Below are positions 53,225-63,837 of a DNA stretch of 64,000 nt, in pieces. A model generated the notes under the pieces. That model did not search any database and was not told the DNA's origin. It saw nothing but the letters and a program-made list of their open reading frames with translations. Position numbers and translations under genes: made by a program. This stretch comes from Talpa occidentalis. Lineage: Eukaryota; Chordata; Mammalia; Eulipotyphla; Talpidae. Where the stretch lies: positions 69,113,106 through 69,177,105 of the forward strand of contig NW_023601104.1 in the NCBI RefSeq assembly GCF_014898055.3. The letters run 5' to 3'. Numbering within the stretch: the stretch's first letter is position 1; every line of letters starts with the position of its first letter.

Positions 53225-53537
53225 CAGGAGAAAGCAAACTATGGACCCCTGACCAAACCCAGCTGCTGTCTGTTTTGTATGCTAATGAGCTAAAATTAGT
53301 TTCTGCAATTTAAGATTGAAAAAAGTCCAAAAAACAGTGTACTTTGTATCATGTGAACTGCATATAAAATTCAAATTTCATAAATATCCATAAGTAAAAT
53401 TTTATTGAAACAGTATTTTTTGTATTATCTATGGCTGCTTTGGGGCTATTATAGCAGAGTTGAGAACAACAGCAACTTTATGGCTTGCAAAGCGTAATAT
53501 AATATTATGCCCTTTTCAGAAAGTTTGCTGACCCCTA
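53225..53537 (+). mobile_element. hAT/Charlie-type non-autonomous DNA transposon
   Basis: Left end CAGGAGAAAGCAAACTATGG and right end AGTTTGCTGACCCCTA form imperfect inverted repeats of the CAGGGGTCGGCAAACT class. The inside has AAAATTTTATTGAAACAGT, CTATGGCTGCTTTGGGGCT and CAGAGTTGAGAACAAC, typical of this family. No convincing 8 bp duplication remains. Confidence 0.78.
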
Positions 53538-54021
53538 CACAACATTCTACTCAGGAGGTAGAGAAAGAAAATTAGAAGTCTCAAAGTAGAAGCTCCTGAC
53601 TGAATTATCCTCTAGACCTTGTAGAGGATGGGGTGGGGTGGAGTGGGTTTCAAAGCAACTTGACTTTGTGCCTTTAGATAAAAAATGGGGGCTCCAATTC
53701 ATTTCTTCCCTTTACTTCTATTTATTGCTTTCATCTGTTTATATGACCTGCCGGGTTTTGATTAATTTAGATTACATGCATTCTTGAACTTTTTTCTGCA
53801 GAGACAAACATTGAATATTACTAAGATAAAATTGAGAACATTATATGGGTACTTAAATAATGATAAAGTAAATTGGCACTTTTTAAAATTAAACTTCAAA
53901 ATAAAGTTGAGTATATTTCTTTGTAATGCCTTTTTGGGGAATAACATCTTTTAATTGCGGAGTTACAAAATGAATTGTAAATAACCACTGTTAATGGTTA
54001 TCTGTAATGAGATTTTACGCG

Positions 54022-54290
54022 TATCTTTTTTAACATTTATTTATTTATGCATAGAACTGGGGTGTAGGCCAGAGGTGCAGGGGTTAAGAGGCTTCACCAG
54101 CCACAGAGTGGGGAGCAGAACAAGCGGATCTACTGAAATACACTGCTGATGGGAGCAGTGGGCGAGACAGGAGAGGTCTGCTGCACCATGTGGGTTAGCT
54201 GCATGACCAGGGATAGAACTCATGCTGCAATGGCTGCTGATAGCTTGATAGATAGTGCTGAGACTTTAACCCCTGTGCCACCAGAAAAAC
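54022..54290 (-). repeat. tRNA-derived SINE, type B
   Basis: Inverted copy, ACATTTATTTATTTATGCAT tail to a degraded head (GTGCCACCAGAAAAACTCC). It has the GATAGCTTGATAG substitution in the head, shared with the 25228 copy. Confidence 0.88.
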
Positions 54291-54420
54291 TCCTACCCAT
54301 ATCACCTTTAAAAATGTCTTTTCATACAAATACTGTCTGACACTGGTAACAATCCAGGAACATTTTTTTAACTATACATATTCATCACTTGGAAGGGGAT
54401 TTGTAAAATTCTAGTAATTT

Positions 54421-55388
54421 TTTTTTAAAAGATTTATTTATTTATACGAGCACTGGGTACATTTTCCTGGTCCCTTATTTAAGTTTTCTAGATTCCTGCT
54501 ATGAGTGAGACAATCCGGTATTTTTTCCAGCTCCATCCATGTTGCTGCAAATTGCATGTGTTTATCTTTTTTGAATGCCGAGTAGTATTCCATGGTGTAT
54601 ATGTACCCATCTTCTTGATCCAGTCATCTATTTTTGGGCATCTGGGCTGTTTCCAAAGCTTAGCTATTGTAAACAGTGCTGCTATAAACATAGTGGTGCA
54701 GGTGCTCTTTGGAATTGATGTTTCTGTGTCCTTTGGGTAAATACCTAGGAGTGGAATTGCTGGATCATATGGAAACTCTATGTTTAGTAGGTCCAGAAAT
54801 CTCCACACAGCTCTCCATAGTGGTTGGACCAGTTTGCACTCCTACCAACAGTGCAGAAGAGTTCCTTTTTCTCCACACCTTCGCCAACATTTGTTGTTGC
54901 TAGTTTTTTAATATGTGCCATTCTCACTGGTCTAAGATGGTATCTCATGGTAGTTTTGATTTGCATTTCACTGATTACAAGTGATGTTGAACATTTTTTC
55001 ATATGCCTGTTGGCCATTTGCATTTCCTCTTCAGAGAAGTTTCTTTTTAGCAATTCTGCCCATTTTTTCACTGGATTATTTTCTTTGTTGTTGTTGAGTC
55101 TCATCAGCTCTTTGCAGATTTTTGTGATCAGTCCTTCATCATTAGGAAAAATGATGCGCAAAAATGTTCTCCCAGTTGGTGGGGTTTCTCTTTGTTTTTG
55201 TTATTGTCTCTTTTGCTGTGCAGAAGCTCTTTAATTTGATGTAGTCCCAGCTGTTTATCTTTGCCTTCACTATCATTGCTTTGGGTGACGTGTCTGTAAA
55301 GATGTCTTTGATGTGAATATCACGTAGTGTTTTGCCTATATTTCCTTCTATGTATTTTATGGTTTCAGGTCTTATGTCTAGTATAGAA
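54421..55388 (-). repeat. L1-SINE chimera: L1 ORF2/3' UTR fused to a SINE tail
   Basis: From the left: T run, then TTTAAAAGATTTATTTATTT ATACGAGCACTGGGTAC, the last 45 bp of the type A SINE inverted. It joins directly to L1 3' UTR TTTTCCTGGTCCCTTATTT at about 54466, and L1 ORF2 runs on to about 55385. The normal L1 3' terminus (ATTCCCCATACAATT) is absent. ORF2 is broken by a 37 bp deletion near 54525 and a frame break near 54800. CTAGTA occurs at both edges, a possible short duplication. Confidence 0.8.
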
Positions 55389-55397
55389 CAAGAGGTT

Positions 55398-55590
55398 TTT
55401 TTTTTTTTTTTTTGGCTGATACATTTTTTTATTTAAATATTTTATTTAATTCTTATATCTTTTTTCATCTTTGCTCAATGTATGCGTTTTCATTTTGGTT
55501 ATATTCCCCATACAATTGCACACCCCCCCTTATTTTGACTCTAGTCCCCTCCAACCCCCCCGCGGTGTGTCTCTGGTTTATAGTTGCTTG
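55398..55590 (-). repeat. L1 3' UTR fragment
   Basis: Poly(T) of about 19, then ATTCCCCATACAATTGCACA, a C-rich tract and GTGTGTCTCTGGTTTATAG: the same young L1 3' UTR as at 10811 and 36834. Strongly 5' truncated. Confidence 0.85.
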
Positions 55591-55619
55591 TTAATTTGTC
55601 TGACCAAGTCTTTGTATTT

Positions 55620-56636
55620 CACACTTTCACACTTAACATAGCAAATTCTTCAGGTTGTAAAGAATTAGGTTTTCTCAACTTCTTTGAAAATATTCACCTG
55701 CAGTTGTTCATGTATTTTCAGTAACTCAAACTCAATATTGACACTTCAAATGAACAAGAAGTAGGCAGTGTCAACAAGATCAACACAAGTTAAAGAACCA
55801 CTTGAATTCATGTACCTTTTTAATTGACTTGATATTGTTCCCACTGTCATCAATCCTTTGAGAAACTGTTGTTGCCAAAAGATCAATAGTCTTAAGTTTA
55901 ATTCCTCTGCATGTGTTTCTTCAGTGGCAGCCACACAATTTACCATCAGCAAGTGGCTTTCCTTGCTTGCTAACAAGAATCACTTAGAGAACTTTGGTTA
56001 CAGCTTCATTTTCATTTTTTATTTTGTGAAGAATTCTGAGATATTTCTATTCTAAACCTAATCTTTCTGACAGTTGTGTGCCTGTTGGGAATACGGTGGT
56101 GTATCATTTGGTAATGTCAAAATATAGTTTTAGCTCAGTTCTATATGCTTTTATCATCTAATACAGTATCAAAATAATTCATACTACACTGTGCCATAAA
56201 GGCACAATATCAGAAGTCCACTTTTCTTGTTTTGACAGGATGGATATACACACTGGTAATAATCAAATCAGATGTTATAGCTTACTGTATGCAGCATCAA
56301 AATGCTATTGAGTTGTAACTGTTCTATTAATTTGCAATATGTTGAGCAGCAGTGTGAAAAGTGAATCATATACAGACTGATTACAACTACTCACTCCTGT
56401 TGTTAACCATGAAAATAGCTGGACAGTATGTAAACAAAAAAGCATGGTGTATTCCAGTAAAACTTTATTTATGGGCACCGAAATTCAAAATTCATATAAT
56501 TTCTATGTCACAAAATGCTACTCTTGATTCTTTTTCAATCACTTAAAAATATGAGAACCATTCTTAGGTTACCTGCCATACAATAAAACAGGTAGGGGCC
56601 AGATTTGGCCTGCTGGACATAATCTGCCTATCTCTG
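55620..56636 (-). mobile_element. Degenerate hAT/Charlie element with transposase traces
   Basis: The 5' end on the - strand is CAGAGATAGGCAGATTATGT followed by CCAGCAGGCCAAATCTGGCC, the Charlie-type terminal text. About 700 bp further in, three frames together show hAT transposase traces such as SKQGKPLADGK, TTVSQRIDDSGNNIK and VDTAYFLFI, comparable with the Charlie-derived domain of GTF2IRD2-type proteins. Stops and frameshifts are frequent. The 3' end is lost near the L1 tail at 55590. Confidence 0.6.
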
Positions 56637-57060
56637 ATCTAAATAATCTCATTTTTTATTATTTATAATGGTGGTGTAGAGGTAGTTATATAAACCACAG
56701 CTACATTCTTCAATTAAGGGTAATAGCAAAATAATATTTTAGTTTTAAACGTCCCTACTTTAGTATGCAATTATTCTGCCTTCAAAAATTATTTTCCCAA
56801 ATAGTAGACAGTATTTCTACTGTCTACTAAAATGTTTGATATAATTTATAAAATTATTTTAATATATTAGCATAATTCAGTTAATAATCCTCAAACTGTG
56901 AGAGAGCAAAGATGAAAAAAGGGGGTTTAATATTCAAGTAGCTAAATGCTAAAAGTATACAAAATTATACAAATTATATTTAACTATGTAAAAGTTTAGT
57001 GGGGAGATGAAGAAAAATTTCCAATTAAGCAGTTTGTGGTTTTTTTCCTTCTGAAAAGGG

Positions 57061-57104
57061 TTAATCCGTCCTCTGACGTTTAAGGGGTGGATCTTCAAGA
57101 GTCT
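57061..57104 (-). CDS. TRMT5: TRMT5 terminal coding exon with early stop
   Basis: After TTGTTACAG (AG at 57106-57105) the two bases AG complete the Glu codon begun at 57877. The frame then reads TLEDPPLKRQRTD followed by TAA at 57063-57061. EDPPLKRQRT is the conserved basic tail of TRMT5, which identifies this exon although it is only 44 nt. The human protein, as I recall it, continues about 15 residues after that motif. Here a TAA stands in their place. Beyond it the same frame stays open for 11 codons, with weak resemblance to the human tail (FSE), to a second TAA at 57027-57025. The protein is thus probably about a dozen residues shorter at an unstructured end, away from the catalytic motifs. 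Confidence 0.88.
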
Positions 57105-57162
57105 CTGTAACAAATGCAGAAAACCTGTATTAGGTAAGACACTAACATTTGAAAATACTTTT

Positions 57163-57320
57163 TATTTATTTTATTTTAGGATTTATCATTTTTTAAACTT
57201 TTAGACAATATTTGCTTCCCCTCACCTCCTCAGATTGAATCCCCATAGAATTCCTTCCCCAAGGCACCCATGCACCATTACCACAGTCCCCTGTGCTCCT
57301 CCTCTCCCGCCCTCTCATCC
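57163..57320 (-). repeat. L1 3' UTR fragment in the TRMT5 last intron
   Basis: Antisense L1 tail (GACAATATTTGCTTCCCCTC, CCCCATAGAATTCCTTCCCC). Perfect duplication TTGAAAATACTTTT at 57149-57162 and 57321-57334. Same orientation as TRMT5. Confidence 0.92.
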
Positions 57321-57350
57321 TTGAAAATACTTTTAAAAAATAATATGGGG

Positions 57351-57605
57351 GGCCTCTCCAGTGGTGCAGTGGGTTGTGCGCAGCACTGAAGCTGTACGCA
57401 GCCTCTGCAGCTTGGGTTCTATTCCCAGCCAGCCAGGGAGATTCCTACATGGTGTGGCAGACTTCTGTTGCGTGCCTGCTTTTCCCCTCAGCAGTGTATT
57501 TCTGTCATCTGCCTGTCCTGCTCCCCGCTCTGTCTCTGGTGAATCCTCTCACCCTCCTGTGCCTCTGACCTGTACCCCAGTTCTTGTGTAAAAATTAATA
57601 TTAAA
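57351..57605 (+). repeat. tRNA-derived SINE in the TRMT5 last intron
   Basis: GGCCTCTCCAGTGGTGC start, GGTTCTATTCCC for the B box (diverged), ends TTGTGTAAAAATTAATATTA. Antisense to TRMT5. AATATGGGG follows and AATATGGGGGG precedes, a likely duplication. Confidence 0.9.
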
Positions 57606-57876
57606 AAATATGGGGATTTTAAAGATTTTTAGTATGTTTAACTTATACTTGAATTTATTATTTTAATGAAATAGTCTACTATACTGAACAGTGTATCATA
57701 CTAGAATTGATAAAATTGGATCACAGATAAATGGCAGAGATCTTAAATTGAAATATCTAATGGGTTTAGTTACTCTAATCCAACTTTAATACAAAATATA
57801 AAATACCTATGTAGCCTGAAAAAAAAAATGTGTGAAAGATATCACAGTTTACATTTAATCTCCCAGTATCACTCAC

Positions 57877-58531
57877 CTAGGCTTAAGGGCTGGTTCTTGT
57901 ACAGAACAGCAACAGGAATCTGAAAGGTGATGCATACCATCTCCTTGTTAGGGGCCACGTTTCTTACTAGGTGAACTGAACTGCACGCCTCCAGTGAAAT
58001 GCCCAATGCAGCTCCAGCTCGTTGCTGAACATCTTTAGCAGGATTAGCATCTTTGGAAAAGCTGTAACAGTGAACTATGGGAAGGAACTCATGGCTACAT
58101 GGCTGCCCATCTAAAAGCAATTTGAAAGCAGTGAGAAACTCGATAGCCTTTGCTGGCAAGTTCATGACAATGTGCACAGAGTGTTTTCTTTCTTTTGACA
58201 GTGGCCCCAGCTGCTCCATTAACTCTTTTCTGACTGGTCCTTGCAGGAAGTCTTTCCCATCCAAGTTAAAGACCTTTACCTTTTGATCTACTTTATTTAA
58301 TTTACAATTGTGCAGTAGCCATTTATGGGATTCAGGATTGAGATCATTGGCAAACACAGTACAGTTTTTCTTTGCTACTGGAATGGCAAACGGCCCAACC
58401 CCAGCAAAAACATCAAAGAGGACATCCCCAGGTTTGAGAAGTTCTGTGATACGGCTGTGTTCTGTAGAGAGACGAGGATTCCAGTAGACTTTTGAAAAAT
58501 CAAATTCATAGGTGTAGTTGTTTTCTCGAAC
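57877..58531 (-). CDS. TRMT5: TRMT5 catalytic-domain exon (655 nt)
   Basis: The main methyltransferase exon. The acceptor is a pyrimidine run ending CAG (58534-58532). The frame opens [20 protein letters not shown] and stays open for 218 codons. Counting from the exon start, residues 40-51 are [12 protein letters not shown] (SAM-binding motif I of the Rossmann fold) and 62-66 are NDLNP, which contacts the SAM ribose region in Trm5. Residues 124-126 are NLP, the motif-IV active-site triad of Trm5 enzymes. All key motifs are intact. The exon ends CTAG before GTGAGT (57876-57871); reading on through the intron would give only GE and a stop. The residues next to the junction (YKNQPLSL) differ from human YKNQTRNP, so this tail diverges fast. 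Confidence 0.96.
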
Positions 58532-59816
58532 CTGAAAAAAAGTATTATGCTTTTTTGTTAATCTGATTAGTTTTAAATCTTAGCCATTGATATTGGATGG
58601 GTGTACCCACCCACCAACCCACATTTAAATTTACTACTATTAAAAGCAAATAACTAGGCATTTAAACATTTCAATTAGAATTCTGGTGTTTATATTATCG
58701 AGGCTAATTAATCTCTCACAGGAGATTTCTTCCTGAGAAAAGTCATTTCTTCGAGGCCAAAAGGCTCTCCTCACTCTAAAGGGCCATAAAGTGGTTTCCA
58801 AAGACATTAAGAATTTTTCAGATAGGTCAGTTGACAGGCTTAATTGGCCTATATGAAAAAAAATTTCTCTTATGTTATCTAATGGAGAGTGGAAAAAACT
58901 AATTTGAAACAACACACTATTCATAATTTTATGTGGTTATGAGTGCTAACCACGTGCTAAGGTGAGTGCTAAGTTGCAAACAACACTTCCACACAACAAA
59001 TAAACCTCCTTCCTTATTCAGTGTTCAGTTTGTAAGAGAAGCATGATATATAGATGTGTTATGTGTCATTTAATTTTGAGGTATTTTACTATGTTTTTAG
59101 AGTTTCATGGATTTTGTAAATTTCACATCCACAAGTCAGAGCCGGTGTGTAGAACAAATCATTGCCCTATTTTCTCCTTTCTTCAACTTCAGTTTTCATG
59201 GATTAACTAAATATATAACAGTGAAGCTTAGTCCTGAACAAAATTAAGACTTTGAACCATATCTTTTGGGGTTATCTGTCTCCAAAAGAACATAAACATG
59301 ACAGAAAATGGAAAACAAAACTAAAAGTTATAGAATCTGTCCTTAATATCATCTGCAGTCCCTTATTTTAACAGGTGAAGAATCAAAGGCTAGCGAATTC
59401 TAAGTTCTATAAATCTAATAGAGACACATCTTTTGTATTCTGCCTTTATGAACCTTAATTCCAAATCTATACATATTTTTCCCCTCTCAACCACATCAGA
59501 TACTCTGGCCACATTATTAATGTTTCAGAGTTGAAAATGTTTCCAGATTGTGTCAACTAAAAGTCTTTCTAGGTATATATATCTTGGGATGCTTTTCCTG
59601 AAATCTACTTGCCTTTTTAAGCTTCTTAATGTGAAGCACTAAATCAGGGAAAAAAAACAATAACAAACCCCAGCTACATTCTAAGTATCCTGGCTTTACT
59701 CATGCTATCTTTTATATCTCAATTTCACTTCCTTAAATTACTTTTCTGCCAGATTCACTTTCAGGAATCTTTCTAATCACAACATGGGTACATATTGTAC
59801 CTAAATGTTGCATGAG

Positions 59817-60140
59817 GGGCCTCCCCGGTGGCGCAGCGGTTGAGCGCTGGGTTGCGAAGCTGCCCGCAGCCTCTGCAGCGCCGGTTCGATTCCCGGCTGC
59901 TCCCCGGCCACCAGAGGAGGGTCCCACATGGTGCGCAGACCTCTCCTGCCGCCCGCTGCTCCCCTCAGCAGTGTACTTCGGTCCTTCTGCCTGCTCTGCT
60001 CCCTGCTCTGGCTCTGGTGAATTCTCTCACCCTCCCGCGCTTCTGACTGTACCCAGTGCATGTATAAACGAAACAAACGAACAAATAAATAAATAAATAA
60101 AAACATGCCTCTATAAAAAAAAAAAAAAAAAAAAAAAAGT
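59817..60140 (+). repeat. Young full-length SINE in a TRMT5 intron
   Basis: Near-consensus type A copy, antisense to TRMT5. Pol III-type internal promoter: A box TGGCGCAGCGG at 59829-59839 and B box GTTCGATTC at 59884-59892, both matching the consensus. Long (AAAT)n and poly(A) tail. Perfect duplication TAAATGTTGCATGAG at 59802-59816 and 60141-60155. Confidence 0.97.
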
Positions 60141-60979
60141 TAAATGTTGCATGAGTTCCTAAAGTAAACTGAAGTGTGATTCTGTTTGGAACAGAGAAAT
60201 TATACTCAGTCTTTACATTCATTTTATAATATAAATATTACTATAAAATACATCCAAAGGATAAACTTTAGTTGATTTACAAAACCAAGTGCAAGGCTTT
60301 TGTAAAATTACTGAAGTTTCTAAGAGCTTTAGGATGCTCTGTGAGAGGGCTGCTACCCGTTAATCCCAAAAGTCAATACCAAGTGAACAAAATGCATAAT
60401 GTTCAGTCTGGTTATGCCTAAAGCATATGCCTTAGTGTTAGCTGAGATAAGCATTGTTATCAAGGGATTCACATTCAAATCTTCTATACAAGATCTCACA
60501 ATTACGCACCAGCAATAGGCAGTGGAGTTTGGTATACAGAGAACCATGCATAAGGTGTAGAGTTAATAGCCTAGCTCCAAATACCTTGCTCATTCCTTGT
60601 TACTTCATAAAGAGAATATAGTAACATCATTAGTCCTTAGGTTCCTTAGGATTTGTTACATTTAAAACATTTAGTTCAGGGCTTAAGTAGTAGTGGTATT
60701 TCAGTATTTTGATACCATTAAACTATGGAGAAAAAGTATAATACTTACAATCATCACTTAAGTCTTATGTGGCCTTTCTATTTCAAATTTTTGCTAAATT
60801 ATGCAGAGTGTTTAATTTGTTTCCTAGCTTGGGTACAAAATTTCACATAAGGTCCACATTTTGGCTTTAACCAAGTTTATTATATTCTGTATGCTTCAGT
60901 ATTTTAGGAGTGTAAGATGAGAAAGTGGTTTAGATCAGGAATCTTGTTCCTACATGCTTTAAGTTTTGTTTGAACTAGA

Positions 60980-61570
60980 TGTTTTATTTCTCTTATAAAA
61001 GAAATATGTGCTCCCTAGAAAAGCATATAGGTGATCATAAGGGCCACAATACTAAATAAAAAAATATGTCCACTGTTAATATTCTGATACATGTTCATAT
61101 TTATAGAGATATTTAATTAAAATGGAACTATGTTACATATAATGTTACACAACTTGCTTGTCAATGGACAATTTATTTTAATAAACATGGAGCTAGTCTA
61201 ATAATGGAGTATTTTATTTTACTATTATGTAAGAGTTGATCAATTCTCTATCAATGAATATTTAGGTTGTTTCCATTCCTTTATTTGTTTGCTTATTTAC
61301 TATTATAAAAATGGTGATGATGAACATATACACACACACACACACACACAACCGATATACATAATTACAATTATATCCTCCAGATAACTTCCAATAAATG
61401 GAATGCTAGGTCAGAGGACACACCCATTCAAAACAGCAGTATGTTGATATTATGACACTTTTCCCAAATGTCTGTATCAAATTTGTACTCCCATCAAGAG
61501 TAGATGTAAATTCTCACATACTCATCAATACTATTATAAATATTTTTAATCCTTGTCATCCATTCTCATT
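60980..61570 (-). repeat. Ancient L1-like tract
   Basis: ATATTTAGGTTGTTTCCATT, AATAAATGGAATGCTAGGTC and ATTTGTACTCCCATCAAGAG are antisense landmarks of very old L1 3' regions; diverged. Confidence 0.6.
61327..61351. repeat. (CA)n microsatellite
   Basis: About 12 AC units inside the old L1 tract. Confidence 0.95.
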
Positions 61571-61624
61571 CTAAACATTAATCTTGATATACATCGTACT
61601 AGGAGACAATAAAATACTTTATAC

Positions 61625-61749
61625 CTTGGTCATCATGTTCTCCTCTCCAGAGAGTACTTCCATTTGGAAATTTCGGTATGTATTATCAATATTATTGATT
61701 TTATTTACTGCTGAGGTGATTCCTGGATTTTTGTCAATCACAACTTGGC
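61625..61749 (-). CDS. TRMT5: TRMT5 internal coding exon (125 nt)
   Basis: On the - strand TTTTAG (AG at 61751-61750) precedes an exon that begins GC and completes the glycine codon from the 63838 exon. It continues [20 protein letters not shown], then [21 protein letters not shown], ending in frame at 61625. The [16 protein letters not shown] motif and the [13 protein letters not shown] stretch are characteristic of Trm5/TRMT5 (linker into the catalytic domain). The donor is GTATAAAGT, a weaker match than usual but with correct phase (0) into the next exon. Not seen as a single ORF because it is only 41 codons. Confidence 0.93.
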
Positions 61750-63837
61750 CTAAAAGAGATAAGCATTTATAATAAATACAAGCTATTGGTTCCAAAATAA
61801 AATGGATATGAATTTTCTATTGGTTTATGTTTAAAAAAAAACTTTATCTAGCATGTATAACATAGAAGCAAAAAACTTCAACAGATTACTCATGTTAATG
61901 TCTGATACCCTCCAATAGAAACACAGAAAAAACTGTAAGTACATTTTTAAAGAAAAATTTTTGATTTAGATATATCCAACTTTATTTTTATGTGTTTAAT
62001 AAATCTTTTAAAATGTACCAATACAACAATAAGCAGCAAAACCAGACTATAGGAAATTGGCAAAGAATGGAAAGAAATATAAGTGCTGTGGTAATTAATG
62101 GTCTTAAAACATCAGCCTGTCCCCATTAGCCTCAAACCAAATGTTTGTGTACTGCATACTTAAAACACATGCCCACATGCCTCCATTTTGGAAATAAATG
62201 TCAGCAAAATGTTTTCAAATAAAATGAACATATTCTTGTGTCTTAATGTTCATTTACTTACAATCTCCTTCATGTCAAGTATTTGCCAGAGTAGGAAAAG
62301 CTACAAAAATAATAAAATACACAGACATGGTATATTGATGACTTATTATCAAAGTTGACTTTTTGTCAGCATTTTAACAATTTATAAGATTCTATATGTT
62401 ATCTCATTGCATAAGGAAAGATAATGATATATAAGTCAGTAAAAAGTATTTGATAATACAAATGCTGAAATATAACCACATTTGTCCAATTCTCTGATAG
62501 TTAGCTGCTGATTTTGAATATGATAATATCAATAAATTCTAGTCAATCATTACTTTTATCTAGCTCTGCTTCAGCTATTACAACTCAATTTTTAAGGTAC
62601 ATAAGTTAGGTAAAAACAGATATTAAATTTTTGTATAAAAGACCTATTCTGAAGGCCTATAGTAAAAGCTTTAAAATTGTTACTGTATGAAAATATTTCA
62701 CTTTAAATTTGAGTGCCCCTTTTGGACAGACAGGTTATAAAATGGGAATGCCAAAAAGCATTACTGTGTTAGGATATGCAGTGACTCACTGGACAGCCTA
62801 AATTTGACATTTGTACCCAGTGATAAAGATCTGCTTAAGTGTTTATTATGTTATCACCAGGTATTATCAACCCCTGTCATCAATATAAACAACAGAAATG
62901 CACAATAGCATATTTCTGAAATCCTAACCATGCAAAATACTATATGATAAAGCTGAAAATAATTACCAGAAGTTCTGACAATTACTCTACATTATGAAAA
63001 AAAAAATAATCAGGAGAATGCATGAACATTAAATATTTATGTAAGAACAAATGCAATAGTTCTTATAAAAAAGTTTTCTATTTTTTTAAATCCTGGGGCT
63101 AAAAGTAGTACATACACAAGCACTGGCTCTAAAAGGCTAGGAGAAGGAGCGCTAAAAAACAAAGGTGCCAGACATACAGAAGAGACTTACTTAACTGAAT
63201 TAACAAAAGCATGATTAAACATTCTCACATTTTTTTATTACAAAATACTCAAATTTATAAAACCTGGCATTTGGATAGGCCAAAAGGCCTACAAAGTCCT
63301 GTGTACCTACATGACAACTCACCAAATTATTTTACCAAAGCTGATTATTGAAGTTTAATCTATACTTACAAGCTGCATACACAAAAACCTGAATTGGTAT
63401 TTAGAGCATGTTATGACTTCAAGGGTATCCCAGAGTGGGCCTCAAGCGGGGTATGAAAGGGAAGATTTTAAAATGATAGTGTACTGCTTCTGTAATCTGG
63501 CATTTAAAAAATTGTTTAAAACTATGGGCCTCCCTGGTGGCGCAAGGGGTTAAGATGCGATCTATGGAGCTCTCTGTGGCCACTGCAGCATGAGTTTGAT
63601 CCCTGGCCAGGGAGCTACCCACATGGCACAGCAGACCTCTCCTGACTCACCTGCTGCTCCCCTCAGCAGTCCCTTCAAACTGCCTGTTCTGTTCCCTACT
63701 CTGGTGAATCCTCTCACCCTCCACACTCTGGCCTGTTCTTGTATACATAAATAAATCTTAAAAAAAATTTTTTTTAAATTAAAATTAGAACTTGCTAATT
63801 GTTATACAGCACATTAATACTATTATGACACACCTAC
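61750..63837 (-). other. TRMT5: TRMT5 intron upstream of the 125 nt exon
   Basis: GTAGGT...TTTTAG intron, phase 1, 2.1 kb. It has a SINE at 63526-63770. The rest is AT-rich with no recognised element. Confidence 0.88.
63526..63770 (+). repeat. tRNA-derived SINE, type B
   Basis: GGGCCTCCCTGGTGGCGCAA then GGGGTTAAGATGCG, diverged B box GTTTGATCC, ends TACATAAATAAATCTTAAAA. Antisense to TRMT5. The GCAGTGTATTTC segment is partly lost. Confidence 0.92.

Larger units (their letters stand above)
50391..57060. other. Tail-to-tail interval between MNAT1 and TRMT5
   Basis: 6.7 kb between the MNAT1 3' end and the TRMT5 stop. It contains a possible MIR (51590-51700), a MIR (52255-52465), a Charlie-type element (53225-53537), a SINE (54022-54290), an L1-SINE chimera (54421-55388), an L1 tail (55398-55590) and a Charlie relic with transposase traces (55620-56636). 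TRMT5's 3' UTR must lie somewhere below 57060. TTTATT (AATAAA on the - strand) occurs at 56464-56469, among others, but I cannot place the cleavage site. 50400-51590 and 52470-53220 show nothing assignable; 50490-50540 is a pyrimidine-rich run. Confidence 0.6.
57105..57876 (-). other. TRMT5: TRMT5 last intron
   Basis: GTGAGT...TTACAG intron of 772 nt, phase 1. It is mostly filled by an L1 3'-end fragment (57163-57320) and a SINE (57351-57605), leaving roughly 330 bases of other sequence. Confidence 0.88.
58532..61624 (-). other. TRMT5: TRMT5 intron between the 125 nt and catalytic exons
   Basis: GTATAA...TTTCAG intron, phase 0, 3.1 kb. It contains a young SINE (59817-60140), an old L1-like tract (60980-61570) and a CA microsatellite. 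The remainder (58532-59800 and 60156-60980) shows nothing I can assign. Confidence 0.88.

Noticed and set aside
57869..57876. TRMT5 ending GE-stop by reading through the donor at 57876
   Set aside because: A strong GTGAGT donor and a downstream exon in the correct phase encoding the conserved EDPPLKRQRT tail make splicing the better model; the read-through form could exist only as an intron-retained transcript.
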